A stretch of 64,000 nucleotides of DNA. It comes from Hymenobacter sp. UV11. Lineage in GTDB: Bacteria; Bacteroidota; Bacteroidia; Cytophagales; Hymenobacteraceae. Below the pieces are notes generated by a model. That model was not told the DNA's origin. It did no database searches and saw nothing but the letters and a program-made list of their open reading frames with translations. The stretch covers positions 1 to 64,000 of the forward strand of contig NZ_SRII01000003.1 of NCBI RefSeq assembly GCF_004684095.1. Direction: 5' to 3'. The position numbers and the translations under genes are program-made. Numbering within the stretch: the first letter of the stretch is position 1; every line of letters begins with the position of its first letter. Below, in pieces: positions 54,193 through 63,942 of this stretch.

Positions 54193-55110
54193 ATGGAAAA
54201 AGACGCGAAAATTTATGTGGCGGGTCACCGCGGCATGGTAGGCTCAGCACTTATCCGGCGGCTTCAAAAGGCAGGCTTTACTAATTTCGTAACCCGTACC
54301 TCCAGCGAGTTGGACCTCCGCGACCAAGCGGCCGTAGCGGCGTTTTTCGCGCAGGAAAAGCCGGACTACGTGGTACTGGCCGCCGCCAAGGTGGGCGGTA
54401 TTCAGGCTAATAATACCTACCGGGCCGAGTTTCTGTACGATAACCTCATGATTGAGAGCAACGTCATTCATCACTCGTATCTGAACGGGGTGAAGAAATT
54501 GCTTTTCCTGGGTTCATCGTGCATTTACCCCAAAATGGCCCCGCAACCCCTCCAAGAAGAGTCTTTGCTGACCGGCGAGTTGGAAAGCACCAACGAGCCC
54601 TATGCCGTGGCCAAGATTGCCGGTATCAAGCTCTGCGATGCATACCGTAGTCAATACGGCTGCAACTACATCTCAGCTATGCCAACCAACCTCTACGGCC
54701 CCCACGACAACTACGACCTTAAAAACTCGCACGTGCTGCCCGCGCTGCTGCGCAAGTTTCACGAGGCTAAGGAAGCTAGTGCGCCTGAAGTAGAGGTGTG
54801 GGGCACCGGCACCCCGCGCCGCGAGTTTCTGCACGTCAATGACTTGGCCGATGCCTGCTACTGGCTGCTAGAGAATTATAATGAACCAGGCCTAGTAAAT
54901 ATCGGCACTGGTACTGACCTTAGCATTCGTGAGTTGGCCGAACTGGTACAGCGCACTGTAGGCTATGAAGGCACCATACTCTTCAATTCTAATTACCCCG
55001 ACGGAACCCCACGTAAACTTATGGATGTGAGTAAGCTGGCTAGCTACGGCTGGGTAGCAACTATCGGCTTGGAAGAAGGAGTAAGAGCAGTATACGCTGA
55101 GGCTTTTTAA
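54193..55110 (+). CDS. fcl: GDP-L-fucose synthase
   Basis: 305 residues. Short-chain dehydrogenase with [14 protein letters not shown], the SSCIYPK block and the catalytic YAVAKIAG, plus [12 protein letters not shown] and the [13 protein letters not shown] stretch. It converts the product of Gmd to GDP-L-fucose by epimerisation and reduction. The spacing of eight bases from gmd implies one operon. Length is standard. Confidence 0.96.
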   Translation: MEKDAKIYVAGHRGMVGSALIRRLQKAGFTNFVTRTSSELDLRDQAAVAAFFAQEKPDYVVLAAAKVGGIQANNTYRAEFLYDNLMIESNVIHHSYLNGVKKLLFLGSSCIYPKMAPQPLQEESLLTGELESTNEPYAVAKIAGIKLCDAYRSQYGCNYISAMPTNLYGPHDNYDLKNSHVLPALLRKFHEAKEASAPEVEVWGTGTPRREFLHVNDLADACYWLLENYNEPGLVNIGTGTDLSIRELAELVQRTVGYEGTILFNSNYPDGTPRKLMDVSKLASYGWVATIGLEEGVRAVYAEAF

Positions 55111-55547
55111 CGAATCTATGGTTGTGGTATCAGGTAATTTGCTTGCCTAACTTTCCTCGCATCCACGCTTCGCTCCTAATTACCTATCCTATCCGTTGAT
55201 AGAAAAAAAACCAGCTAGATTTTTGGTAACAGCACTTCTGTGGAAGAGCACTAGTCATCGGGCATATCGGCCATACTAACTTTTCTTTAGTTAAGTAAAT
55301 GCAAATATACTATAATAAAAATTAATAAATAATTTGTGAATTATCTGGTATAAGTAATTTACTTTCAATGTGTTGTATAAAATAGTGGTTTGCTACTTTC
55401 TCGCTAACTAGGCTTTCATAGTTATTTGCGTGTGAGGTACCGAAAAGGCAGCGATACAACGTACATCTCCTCTTTACAAACACAGTAGCTATCTTTGCAG
55501 GGATAAGCAATTGCTTGCAATCGTATTTTCTGTTAAAATCTATCTGA
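55111..55547. other. AT-rich gap with promoter, before the ABC exporter genes
   Basis: About 440 bases, strongly AT-rich after 55270. It holds a TATCTTTG box at 55490-55497. A 78-codon open frame on the minus strand (55322-55558) crosses this box and shows no family similarity. It looks like a boundary between two transcription units of the locus. Confidence 0.55.
55490..55497 (+). promoter_or_regulatory. Candidate -7 promoter element for the ABC exporter genes
   Basis: TATCTTTG matches TAnnTTTG and lies 50 bases before the GTG start at 55548. The -33 element is not clear. Confidence 0.5.
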
Positions 55548-56450
55548 GTGGATACCACAAGCGTTCTAGAAAAGTCGGAGGTTAATTATGCTGCTGGTAG
55601 TGCGCAAGAAGAAAGCTGGACTGAGGTAATCCAGCCGCGTACACGGTTGCTAGAACTTGGGTTAGCTGATGTATGGCGTTATCGTGACCTCGTCATGCTA
55701 TTCGTGCGCCGAGATTTCGTGTCAACTTACAAGCAGACTGTACTTGGGCCCATCTGGTTTTTTATCCAGCCGCTGCTAACTACTATTACCTACGTTATTG
55801 TATTTGGTAATATTGCCAAGCTTTCGACTGACGGCTTACCACAGATGGCCTTCTACCTAGCAGGTATCACGGTCTGGAATTATTTTGCCCAAACCCTAAC
55901 GAGTACTTCCACAGTTTTTCGCGATAATGCGACCATGTTCGGGAAGGTATACTTCCCGCGCCTGACGATGCCGCTATCCATCGTTATCTCAAACCTGGTC
56001 CGGTTTGCTATTCAGCTGGGCTTGTTCGCGGCGGTGTGGCTCTACTACTTATTGCAGGGCAATAATAACATTCATCCGAACTGGACGATTGCGCTCACGC
56101 CGCTGCTTGTGGTCATTATGGGGTTACTATCGTTGGGCCTCGGGATGATTTTTAGCGCGCTTACTACTAAATACCGGGATCTGGCCATGCTTCTGGCCTT
56201 TGGCGTACAGCTATTGATGTACGCTACCCCCGTTATTTATCCACTTTCCAGTATTACCGGGTGGTCGCGGAAGCTGATAGAGGCCAATCCCATGACTTCT
56301 ATCGTAGAAACGTTCCGGTATGCCTTCTTAGGCTCGGGTACATTCAGCTGGCAGGCCTTGGGATACAGCACGGGGGTAACCCTAGTAGTACTACTACTAG
56401 GTACTATCATCTTTAACAGGGTGCAGAAAAGCTTTACAGACACGGTATAA
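55548..56450 (+). CDS. Polysaccharide ABC transporter permease (Wzm-type)
   Basis: 300 residues from a GTG start. After a 45-residue cytoplasmic N-terminus come about six membrane segments in the ABC-2 layout, with DLVMLFVRRDFVSTYKQTVLGP before the first and FSALTTKYRDL in the middle, both typical of O-antigen and teichoic-acid exporters. It forms the channel with the ATPase encoded next. The 51-base gap implies co-transcription. Confidence 0.93.
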   Translation: MDTTSVLEKSEVNYAAGSAQEESWTEVIQPRTRLLELGLADVWRYRDLVMLFVRRDFVSTYKQTVLGPIWFFIQPLLTTITYVIVFGNIAKLSTDGLPQMAFYLAGITVWNYFAQTLTSTSTVFRDNATMFGKVYFPRLTMPLSIVISNLVRFAIQLGLFAAVWLYYLLQGNNNIHPNWTIALTPLLVVIMGLLSLGLGMIFSALTTKYRDLAMLLAFGVQLLMYATPVIYPLSSITGWSRKLIEANPMTSIVETFRYAFLGSGTFSWQALGYSTGVTLVVLLLGTIIFNRVQKSFTDTV

Positions 56451-56501
56451 TAAGGCAAGCAGCCGAGCGGTCTTTATCTGGTTGGTTTCTAAAGTAGTAT
56501 A

Positions 56502-57800
56502 ATGAGCGATATAGCTATCAAGGTAGAAGATTTAAGCAAGCTTTACCGATTAGGTGAAGTGGGTACGGGTACGCTGAGCCAAGACCTGAATCGTTGGTGG
56601 GCGGGTATTCGGGGTAAGGAAGACCCCTTCGCTAAGGTTGGCGAATCGAACGACCGCACCAGTAAAGGAGCCAGCGACTTCGTATGGTCGTTGAAAGACG
56701 TGAATTTTGAAGTAAAAAAAGGGGAGGTACTGGGTATTATCGGTCGCAATGGGGCCGGTAAATCCACTCTGCTCAAGATTCTATCGAAAATTACGGCACC
56801 TACTACCGGGCGAGTCAATGTAAATGGTCGGATTGCATCGCTACTGGAGGTTGGTACTGGCTTTCATCCAGAACTGACGGGTAGGGAAAACATTTTCCTG
56901 AACGGCGCCATATTAGGCATGACCAAAACCGAAATTCGCAGTAAATTCGACGAAATTGTAGATTTCTCGGGTGTTGAGCGGTACATCGATACACCGGTTA
57001 AGCGCTACAGTAGTGGAATGTATGTGCGGTTGGCGTTTGCCGTGTCAGCCTTTCTGGAACCGGAGATTCTAATTGTGGATGAAGTACTCGCCGTTGGCGA
57101 TGCCGAATTTCAGAAGAAGTGCTTAGGCAGAATGCAGGATGTAAGCCGTAATGATGGACGGACTATTCTTTTTGTTAGCCATAGTATGGCGGCAGTTAAG
57201 AATATCTGTACAACGGGGCTGGTAATGAAAAACGGGCAGCTAGATTTTGCAGGTACGGCTGACGAATCAGTCGATTACTATACTGCTAATTTTCTAGAAT
57301 TTAATAATAATACAAAAGCTTTAATAAATGCTAGTCATCGATTTGGGGATTATTCGCGTACCATTAGATTCCAATCAGTTGAATTTATCAATGGAGTTGA
57401 AAATAATTGTTATTCTATCCAAGATAATATCTCGCTTTTACTAACGCTGAAAAGTTCAATAGATTGTGCGGCCTTTAGGATAGCATTTTCTATTTACAAG
57501 ATAGATGAAACGTCGGTAGGAACTTTCTTTTCAGAAGAAATTTTTTCCGCTAAAAAAGGAGAAATAGCTGAAATTTATTTAAATTTAAAGAATCACCAGC
57601 TTGCTAAAGGTCAGTATTATCTTAGTTTTTCAGTAGGGGTTGGTAATGAAATTAGTGGAATTACGGATTATGATATTGTTATGCAAACATTATTTTTTGA
57701 AATAATGTTTGCTGACATTAATAAGGAAAAAATGATAACTATATGGCCAACAAGCCTTGGTAATATTAATTTTCAAGACGTTGAAGTGAAAGCAGTTTAA
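56502..57800 (+). CDS. Polysaccharide ABC transporter ATPase with glycan-binding C-terminal domain (Wzt-type)
   Basis: 432 residues. The ATPase has Walker A GRNGAGKST near 81-89, the signature YSSGMYVRLAFA near 169-180, and Walker B EILIVDEVLAVGD near 187-199. From about 265 to the end is an extra beta-sandwich-like domain as in Wzt proteins, which recognise the modified end of the O-antigen chain. The DNA coding this domain (from about 57295) is much richer in A and T than the ATPase part. That is expected when the binding domain is exchanged with the glycan genes. It overlaps nothing and abuts rfbF by one base. Confidence 0.93.
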   Translation: MSDIAIKVEDLSKLYRLGEVGTGTLSQDLNRWWAGIRGKEDPFAKVGESNDRTSKGASDFVWSLKDVNFEVKKGEVLGIIGRNGAGKSTLLKILSKITAPTTGRVNVNGRIASLLEVGTGFHPELTGRENIFLNGAILGMTKTEIRSKFDEIVDFSGVERYIDTPVKRYSSGMYVRLAFAVSAFLEPEILIVDEVLAVGDAEFQKKCLGRMQDVSRNDGRTILFVSHSMAAVKNICTTGLVMKNGQLDFAGTADESVDYYTANFLEFNNNTKALINASHRFGDYSRTIRFQSVEFINGVENNCYSIQDNISLLLTLKSSIDCAAFRIAFSIYKIDETSVGTFFSEEIFSAKKGEIAEIYLNLKNHQLAKGQYYLSFSVGVGNEISGITDYDIVMQTLFFEIMFADINKEKMITIWPTSLGNINFQDVEVKAV

Positions 57801-57801
57801 T

Positions 57802-58572
57802 ATGAAAGTAGTAATTCTTGCTGGTGGACTTGGTACGCGCCTTTCTGAGGAGACTGTACTGAAACCAAAGCCGATGGTAGAAATCGGTGATATGCCTATC
57901 TTGTGGCATATCATGAAAATTTATTCTTCGCATGGTTTTAATGATTTTGTTATTTGCCTAGGATATAAAGGTTATGTTATTAAGGAGTATTTTGCTAACT
58001 ACTTTTTGCATAAATCAGACGTAACAATTAACCTTAAGGATAACACCCTGAAAGTACACGACAGCTTTGCGGAACCGTGGAATATTACGCTTGTAGATAC
58101 GGGGCTTAATACGATGACAGGTGGGCGCATAAAACGAGTGAAACAGCACATTGGGGATGAGACTTTCCTATTGACATACGGCGACGGGGTTTCGGATGTA
58201 AATATCCGGGAGTCACTGGATTTTCACCAGAAAAGCGGTAAGCTATGTACTGTAACCGCAGTTCAACCTAGTGGCCGCTTTGGAGCGCTGAATTTTGGTG
58301 ACCGTGACGATGTAATTTCCTTTACGGAAAAGCCCAAGGGGGATGGAGCTTGGATAAATGGAGGTTTTTTTGTGTGCGAGCCAAGTGTAATAGACTATAT
58401 CGAAAACGATACTACCATTTGGGAGCGGGAGCCATTGGAGCACATTGCGGCGGCCAATCAGATGCAGGCATATAAACATCACGGCTTCTGGAAGCCGATG
58501 GACACACTTCGGGATAAGGTTGAACTAGAAAGTGAGTGGCAACAAGGAGTAGCTAAATGGAAAACCTGGTAA
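57802..58572 (+). CDS. rfbF: Glucose-1-phosphate cytidylyltransferase
   Basis: 256 residues, the family's usual length. The nucleotidyltransferase start is VVILAGGLGTRLSEETVLKPKPM, and the YGDGVSDVN block and FTEKPKGDGAWINGGFFV are conserved. It makes CDP-glucose, the entry to CDP-3,6-dideoxyhexoses. The end overlaps the start of the next gene by 16 bases. Confidence 0.95.
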   Translation: MKVVILAGGLGTRLSEETVLKPKPMVEIGDMPILWHIMKIYSSHGFNDFVICLGYKGYVIKEYFANYFLHKSDVTINLKDNTLKVHDSFAEPWNITLVDTGLNTMTGGRIKRVKQHIGDETFLLTYGDGVSDVNIRESLDFHQKSGKLCTVTAVQPSGRFGALNFGDRDDVISFTEKPKGDGAWINGGFFVCEPSVIDYIENDTTIWEREPLEHIAAANQMQAYKHHGFWKPMDTLRDKVELESEWQQGVAKWKTW

Positions 58573-59654
58573 CAATGGATTTACAGGCTACTTACCAAGG
58601 TAAAAAGGTGTTTTTGACCGGGCACACAGGCTTTAAAGGTGCTTGGTTATTGCAGTGGCTACGGCTGCTGGGCGCCGAAGTCAAAGGCTACGCGCTAGCT
58701 CCTGAGCAAGCGGAAGATTTGTATAACCTTTTGGCGGGTGATACGCTGTGTGAATCGGTGATTGCCGACTTGCGGGATGCGGTCCGGCTAGAACAGGAAA
58801 TCTTATCCTTTCAGCCAGATTTTATCTTTCATCTGGCCGCTCAGCCGCTTGTAAGACTCTCTTACGAAATACCAGCTGCAACCTTCACCGTCAACGCTAT
58901 TGGTACAGCTCATGTACTGGATGCCGTGCGTAAGCTGGCAAAGCCTTGTAGCGTTGTGCTCATTACGACGGACAAGGTGTATGAGAATAAAGAGTGGCTG
59001 TATCCCTACCGTGAAACTGACCGCTTGGGAGGTTATGACCCCTACAGCGCTAGTAAAGCTTGTGCCGAGTTAGTTATTAATTCCTATACCCAGTCTTTTT
59101 TTAATCCCGCTACTTTTGAGCAGCACCAAAAAGGTATTGCCAGTGCGCGCGCAGGCAATGTAATAGGTGGTGGCGACTGGGCTAAAGACCGTATCATCCC
59201 CGACATTGTACGAGCATTGCGAACCAGTCAACCCGTGACGGTGCGCAACCCGCAGGCGGTGCGGCCATGGCAGCACGTATTGGAGCCCCTTGGTGGCTAC
59301 CTACTGCTAGGTGCTCAACTGGCTGGAAAACCATTGGAATATGGTGGTAGTTGGAATTTTGGCCCATATGCGGAAGACAATAAAGTAGTGGAGGAGCTAG
59401 TACAGGCTGCTTTACGAATATGGGGTAGTGGCACCTACGAAAAGCCTGTTTTGACAGGGCAGCCGCACGAGGCTGGCCTGCTGAAACTAGATATAAGTAA
59501 GGCTGTGAGTCAGTTGAGCTGGAAACCGCAGTATACTGCTGATGCCGCTATTGCCGAAACGCTGCACTGGTATAAATTCTACCAAGAAGAGCCGGCCGCT
59601 ATCCAGCAATTCACCATCGGACAGATTAACGCGTTTATTCCACATGAAGACTAA
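58557..59654 (+). CDS. rfbG: CDP-glucose 4,6-dehydratase
   Basis: 365 residues; a second ATG at 58575 is possible. Rossmann TGHTGFKGAWL, HLAAQPLVRLSYE, ITTDKVYEN and the catalytic YDPYSASKACAE are all present, as in RfbG. It converts CDP-glucose to CDP-4-keto-6-deoxyglucose. It overlaps rfbF and also the next gene (11 bases), which implies a tightly coupled operon. Confidence 0.95.
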   Translation: MENLVTMDLQATYQGKKVFLTGHTGFKGAWLLQWLRLLGAEVKGYALAPEQAEDLYNLLAGDTLCESVIADLRDAVRLEQEILSFQPDFIFHLAAQPLVRLSYEIPAATFTVNAIGTAHVLDAVRKLAKPCSVVLITTDKVYENKEWLYPYRETDRLGGYDPYSASKACAELVINSYTQSFFNPATFEQHQKGIASARAGNVIGGGDWAKDRIIPDIVRALRTSQPVTVRNPQAVRPWQHVLEPLGGYLLLGAQLAGKPLEYGGSWNFGPYAEDNKVVEELVQAALRIWGSGTYEKPVLTGQPHEAGLLKLDISKAVSQLSWKPQYTADAAIAETLHWYKFYQEEPAAIQQFTIGQINAFIPHED

Positions 59655-60177
59655 ACCGACTGCTATAGAAGGCGTTTTTCTATTGGAAAACTTTGTTAGC
59701 CAAGACAAGCGCGGCACGTTTGTTAAGACTTTTCACGCCAATGCTTTTCGTGACCAGGGCTTAGCCATCGATTTTCAGGAAAGCTATTATTCTGTGTCCC
59801 ACAAAGACGTCATTCGGGGAATGCACTTTCAATTGCCACCGCACGAGCACGCTAAACTCGTATATGTGACCCATGGAAGTATCTTGGACGTAGTTGTGGA
59901 CCTACGCCGTACCTCTGCTACCTACGGGCAGCACGTAGCCATTCCTTTAACCGAGCATTCGCACACCATTTACATTCCCAAAGGGTGCGCCCACGGTTTT
60001 CTGACGCTCAGCGCAACAGCTACCGTCGTGTATAATGTGACGAGCGTGTACGCGCCGCAAGCCGACGCGGGTATCAGATGGGACAGCTTTGGCTTTGAGT
60101 GGCCGGTGCAAGCGCCCATTATATCAGACCGCGATGCCGCTTTCGGCAGCTTGGCGAGCATTAACGCTGCTTTCTAG
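59644..60177 (+). CDS. RmlC-like nucleotide-sugar epimerase (AscE-like)
   Basis: 177 residues from the ATG at 59644; the frame is open further upstream inside rfbG. The cupin fold has the RmlC layout: FVSQDKRGTFVKTFH, QESYYSVSHKDVIRGMHFQ with the catalytic His, VVVDLRRTSATYG, and IYIPKGCAHGFL. Next to rfbF, rfbG and rfbH it fits the 5-epimerase of CDP-ascarylose synthesis (AscE) better than a dTDP-rhamnose enzyme, because no rmlA or rmlB is present. That assignment is by context. Confidence 0.85.
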   Translation: MKTKPTAIEGVFLLENFVSQDKRGTFVKTFHANAFRDQGLAIDFQESYYSVSHKDVIRGMHFQLPPHEHAKLVYVTHGSILDVVVDLRRTSATYGQHVAIPLTEHSHTIYIPKGCAHGFLTLSATATVVYNVTSVYAPQADAGIRWDSFGFEWPVQAPIISDRDAAFGSLASINAAF

Positions 60178-60182
60178 TCGCT

Positions 60183-61061
60183 ATGAATGTTCTAATTGTT
60201 GGCGCTTCCGGCTTAGTCGGAGGCAATTGTCAGGCTTACCTGACTCAGTTTGCTGAGTATACAGTGCATGGAACTCACTTGTCCTACGGTACCCCCGCCA
60301 GTGTTTATTTTAACTCATGCGACTTAGCTGACCCTAAAAACGCGGAGTTTACTGGCTTTGCTCCCGATGTTATTGTGCATTGCGGCGCCTTGACTTTTGT
60401 GGATTACTGCGAAAGCAACCAAGAAGAAAGCTACCTAAAAACGGTTACTTCTACTGCTAATCTACTAGCGTTATCTAGTCAGCACAAATCCAAATTTGTT
60501 TACCTATCTACAGATTATGTCTTTGACGGTCAGCAAGGCCCTTACACTGAAGAGCAATTGGTAAATCCTATTTGTGTGTATGGGGCGCACAAACTGGCCG
60601 CCGAGCGACTCGTAATTGATAGTGGATTGCCTCATCTTATTTTGAGGATTACGAATGTATATGGCAATGAACTGCGCGGTAAGAACTTCGTGGCGCGTAT
60701 ACTTAATCAAATAGCTGCTCAAGAGCCAATTAGTTTGGTACTACCTATTGACCAATATGCGACGCCTATTAATGCGCTTGATGTTGCCAAAGCCTTAAAA
60801 TCGCTATTAGATGGTGACAAGCAAGGTATCTATCACTTAGGTAGTACCGACTATATGAACCGCTACCAGCTAGCTGACCGGGTAGTGCGTAAATTTGCTT
60901 ATGCAGCTGCCACGCTCACTCAAACTACCACTGCGGCCTTGGCCCAGCCCGCTCCACGCCCCCTCAATGGAGGGCTGATGTCGCATAAGTTTCTGAGCGA
61001 ATTCCCTGATTTTCGTTTCTCTAATATTGATGATTATTTAACGACCAAGACTCATGCTTAA
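60183..61061 (+). CDS. RmlD-like nucleotide-sugar 4-reductase (AscF-like)
   Basis: 292 residues. Short-chain dehydrogenase with [24 protein letters not shown], the STDYVFDG block and the catalytic YGAHK at about 139-143. It resembles RmlD and, by position among rfbF, rfbG, the epimerase and rfbH, the final 4-ketoreductase of a CDP-3,6-dideoxyhexose (AscF-like, or paratose/abequose synthase). The sequence alone does not separate these. It overlaps rfbH by eight bases. Confidence 0.82.
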   Translation: MNVLIVGASGLVGGNCQAYLTQFAEYTVHGTHLSYGTPASVYFNSCDLADPKNAEFTGFAPDVIVHCGALTFVDYCESNQEESYLKTVTSTANLLALSSQHKSKFVYLSTDYVFDGQQGPYTEEQLVNPICVYGAHKLAAERLVIDSGLPHLILRITNVYGNELRGKNFVARILNQIAAQEPISLVLPIDQYATPINALDVAKALKSLLDGDKQGIYHLGSTDYMNRYQLADRVVRKFAYAAATLTQTTTAALAQPAPRPLNGGLMSHKFLSEFPDFRFSNIDDYLTTKTHA

Positions 61062-62385
61062 GAATATTACGGCCGATAATGGCCTCCTACAGTCCCTAAC
61101 TGAGGTTGCTACTAAAAACGTTACCAAGACTATTCAGCCGGGGATTGACTACATCCCTGTCACGGGAAAAGTACTCGATGCGGAGGACTTGCTGTACGGT
61201 GTAGATGCTACCCTAGATGGCTGGCTAACTACCGGGCGCTTTGGTCCCAAATTCGAGCAGAAGCTGGCCAAATGGATGGGGTGTAAGTCGGCTATCTTGG
61301 TCAACTCCGGTTCTTCGGCTAATTTGGTCGCGTTCTATACGCTCACCTCGCCTAAGCTTGGCGACCGAGCTATTAAGCCTGGCGATGAAGTGATTACAGT
61401 GGCAGCGGGCTTCCCTACCACCGTTAATCCTCTAATTCAGTTCGGCTGCGTGCCGGTGTTCATCGACGTGGATATTCCCAGCTATAACATCAAAGTTGAG
61501 TTGCTGGAGCAGGCCGTTACCCCCAAGACCAAGGCTATTATGATGGCGCATACGTTGGGCAATCCTTTCAACCTGGATGAGGTAATGCGCGTGGCGAAGA
61601 AGTACAACCTCTGGGTGATTGAGGACGACTGCGACTCGCTGGGTGCCACTTACAACGGTCAGAAGACCGGTACCTTCGGCGACCTTGCTACTCTTTCGTT
61701 CTACCCCGCCCACCACATCACAATGGGAGAGGGTGGGGCCGTACTCATCAACAATATCCGGCTGAAGATGATAGCCGAGAGCTTCCGCGACTGGGGCCGC
61801 GACTGCTACTGCGAACCTGGTAAGGACAATACCTGCAACAAGCGCTTCTGCCAGCAGTTGGGCGAACTTCCTTACGGCTACGACCACAAATACACGTATT
61901 CGCACATTGGTTTCAACCTGAAGGTAACCGATATGCAGGCGGCCATCGGCCTAAGCCAGCTCACCAAAGCCGATTATTTTGTGCAGCGCCGCCGCGAAAA
62001 CCACGCGATGCTACTTAATAAGATGAAGCAATTCGAAGAACACTTCATTCTACCCGAAGCAACGCCTGGCAGCGAACCCAGCTGGTTTGGCTTCCTACTC
62101 ACGCTGCGCGATGACAGCCCCATCGGCCGGGCGCATCTGGTAGAACACCTAGAGGCAAATAAGATTGGCACCCGCCTGCTGTTCGCTGGCAACCTGTTGC
62201 GTCAGCCCGCTTACCGCAACATCGAGCACCGTGTGGTAGGTGACTTAAGCAACACCGACACTGTAATGAACCGCTCATTCTGGCTTGGCGTGTGGCCCGG
62301 TTTACAGGAGGAACATTATGATTACATGGTAGAAGTTATTAGTAAATATTTAGTTGAGGCAAAAGTGTCTTCTAAAGCGGTTTAA
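61054..62385 (+). CDS. rfbH: CDP-4-keto-6-deoxyglucose 3-dehydrase (RfbH, E1)
   Basis: 443 residues. Aminotransferase fold using PMP: in place of the usual Lys it has His in [14 protein letters not shown] near 217-230, the hallmark of the dehydrase. The [2Fe-2S] cysteines are in [17 protein letters not shown] near 250-266. It removes the 3-hydroxyl to give the 3,6-dideoxy sugar and needs an electron-transfer partner (E3), which is not in the window. It overlaps the upstream gene by eight bases and closes the CDP-sugar set. Confidence 0.95.
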   Translation: MLKNITADNGLLQSLTEVATKNVTKTIQPGIDYIPVTGKVLDAEDLLYGVDATLDGWLTTGRFGPKFEQKLAKWMGCKSAILVNSGSSANLVAFYTLTSPKLGDRAIKPGDEVITVAAGFPTTVNPLIQFGCVPVFIDVDIPSYNIKVELLEQAVTPKTKAIMMAHTLGNPFNLDEVMRVAKKYNLWVIEDDCDSLGATYNGQKTGTFGDLATLSFYPAHHITMGEGGAVLINNIRLKMIAESFRDWGRDCYCEPGKDNTCNKRFCQQLGELPYGYDHKYTYSHIGFNLKVTDMQAAIGLSQLTKADYFVQRRRENHAMLLNKMKQFEEHFILPEATPGSEPSWFGFLLTLRDDSPIGRAHLVEHLEANKIGTRLLFAGNLLRQPAYRNIEHRVVGDLSNTDTVMNRSFWLGVWPGLQEEHYDYMVEVISKYLVEAKVSSKAV

Positions 62386-62472
62386 TACTGATGTCATTAT
62401 TATTTGCATAAATTTAGTTGACTGTGCTTTGACCAAATTTAAGCAAATAACAATGATAAATAATTTTAATAA

Positions 62473-63459
62473 ATGGACAAGCAAAAAATAGACTCGCAGA
62501 CCGTACCGAACGACGGTTTGCTTGGTATATACGTGATAACTTATAACAGAGCAGAAAACCTGAGGCAAACCTTGAATTATATTGATAATTCAAGGTTACG
62601 TGATTTCCCAATAACTGTCCTGAATAATTGTTCGGATGATAATACCGTAGCAGTGGCAGAATCCTTTATTGGTCAATTACCTGATTTTAAAGTAATATCT
62701 AATAAATATAATATTGGGCTAGGAGCAAATTTCCTCAAGACATTTGATTTAGGAGACTATAGATACACATGGGTTTTGTGCGACGATGATTTCATATCCC
62801 CTTCTGATATGGATGATGTGCTTCAAGTTATACAAAAAGGCGAAGTTGACCTCATTCATGTTGGAGCACACGCACAGAAAGTATGGCCATTTGGTGGTTG
62901 TACTTTAACCCCTAAACAGCTACTGGATAAAGGATACCCATATTTTAAGTTTTCTAGTTTTATACCTTGTAACATTTTCAAAACCGAATCTTTTATAAAT
63001 TATTCAATGGCTAAGGCCTATGGGAATATAGTCAATGCTTATCCACATATGCCTTTTTTATTCAACATGTATGAACAGGATGTTGAGTTATATATATGCA
63101 AGAACCCCTTAGTCATTGCTAATCCTTCTAATAGTGGGTATTCACTAGAAACTTGGTATAATTGGTGGATGAAAACTTGTGAGTTGCTATCTAACAAGGA
63201 GGATGTGCGCCAAGCTTATTTAGACCAATGGCAAAGCATTTGTGAAAGCAATGTTGAGGATGCTTTTAGGAATTTTTCTCGCGCTAAAAAAGAATTTAAA
63301 AACAAGAGTTATTTTATTCAATTTCAGGAAAAATATTTCAATAAGCAAGATATAAAAACTATTGCAAAATATGATAAATTCCTTCAAACCCGAAGTGAAA
63401 GGATTCAATCTATAGTTTCTAACAAACTAAATGCGTTAAAAAAAGTATTAATTAGCTAA
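62473..63459 (+). CDS. Glycosyltransferase family 2, AT-rich
   Basis: 328 residues. The GT-A core begins GIYVITYNRAENLRQTL, with LNNCSDDNT and a CDDDF metal motif near 97-101. The C-terminal part is unlike the family average. Base composition is far more AT-rich than the rest of the window, which points to recent acquisition. It follows rfbH by 87 bases and is the only intact sugar transferase in this part of the locus. The sugar and linkage are unknown. Confidence 0.9.
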   Translation: MDKQKIDSQTVPNDGLLGIYVITYNRAENLRQTLNYIDNSRLRDFPITVLNNCSDDNTVAVAESFIGQLPDFKVISNKYNIGLGANFLKTFDLGDYRYTWVLCDDDFISPSDMDDVLQVIQKGEVDLIHVGAHAQKVWPFGGCTLTPKQLLDKGYPYFKFSSFIPCNIFKTESFINYSMAKAYGNIVNAYPHMPFLFNMYEQDVELYICKNPLVIANPSNSGYSLETWYNWWMKTCELLSNKEDVRQAYLDQWQSICESNVEDAFRNFSRAKKEFKNKSYFIQFQEKYFNKQDIKTIAKYDKFLQTRSERIQSIVSNKLNALKKVLIS

Positions 63460-63489
63460 GAGCTTCTGAATTATTAAGATAGTTGTTTA

Positions 63490-63904
63490 ATAAATAATAG
63501 GCCTCTTGTATCAGTGATAACACCTACCTGCAATCATGTTCGGTGTTTGCCACAGCGCATAGAGAGCATATTTACCCAAGCTTTCCAAGATTTCGAGGTA
63601 ATGATGCTTCTGGAAATAATAGCAGGGAAGTGATAAGCAGTTAGAAGTAATAGGGAGTTATGCGTAACACCCTAAGGTAAGTTGTGTATTGTTTAATGAA
63701 TCTAATAGTGGTTCAATAATTAAGCAATGGCAGAAAGGTATTGCGCTAGCGAAATGCGAATGGTTGTGGATTGGTAAATGTATGTACACAATGCCCAGGA
63801 TAGCTGTTGGAGAAAACTCAATAATTGGTGCTAACGCGGTAGTCACTAAGAACATTTCATCTAGTTTCATTGTAGCGGGTATGCCTGCATTGATTATTAA
63901 ATAG
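63490..63904 (+). pseudogene. Decayed GT2 glycosyltransferase fused to the end of a hexapeptide acetyltransferase
   Basis: From 63490 a frame reads NNRPLVSVITPTCNH, then LPQRIESIFTQAFQDFEV, a typical GT2 start, but with ATA where ATG is expected. Near 63600 the frame shifts to DASGNNSREVIS. Another frame gives LEVIGSYA, a stop at about 63664, then HPKVSCVLFNESNSGSIIKQWQKGIALAKCEWLWI, still GT2. After about 63775 the same frame ends in VGENSIIGANAVVTKNI and VAGMPALIIK, the C-terminus of a left-handed beta-helix acetyltransferase. Two genes have been joined by deletion and neither can work. Confidence 0.8.
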
Positions 63905-63942
63905 TTTAAGCTATATTTCCTGAGCACATTTTCCTGAATATT

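Noticed and set aside
55322..55558. 78-codon minus-strand frame before the ABC exporter
   Set aside because: Crosses the likely promoter, is AT-driven and has no recognisable family.
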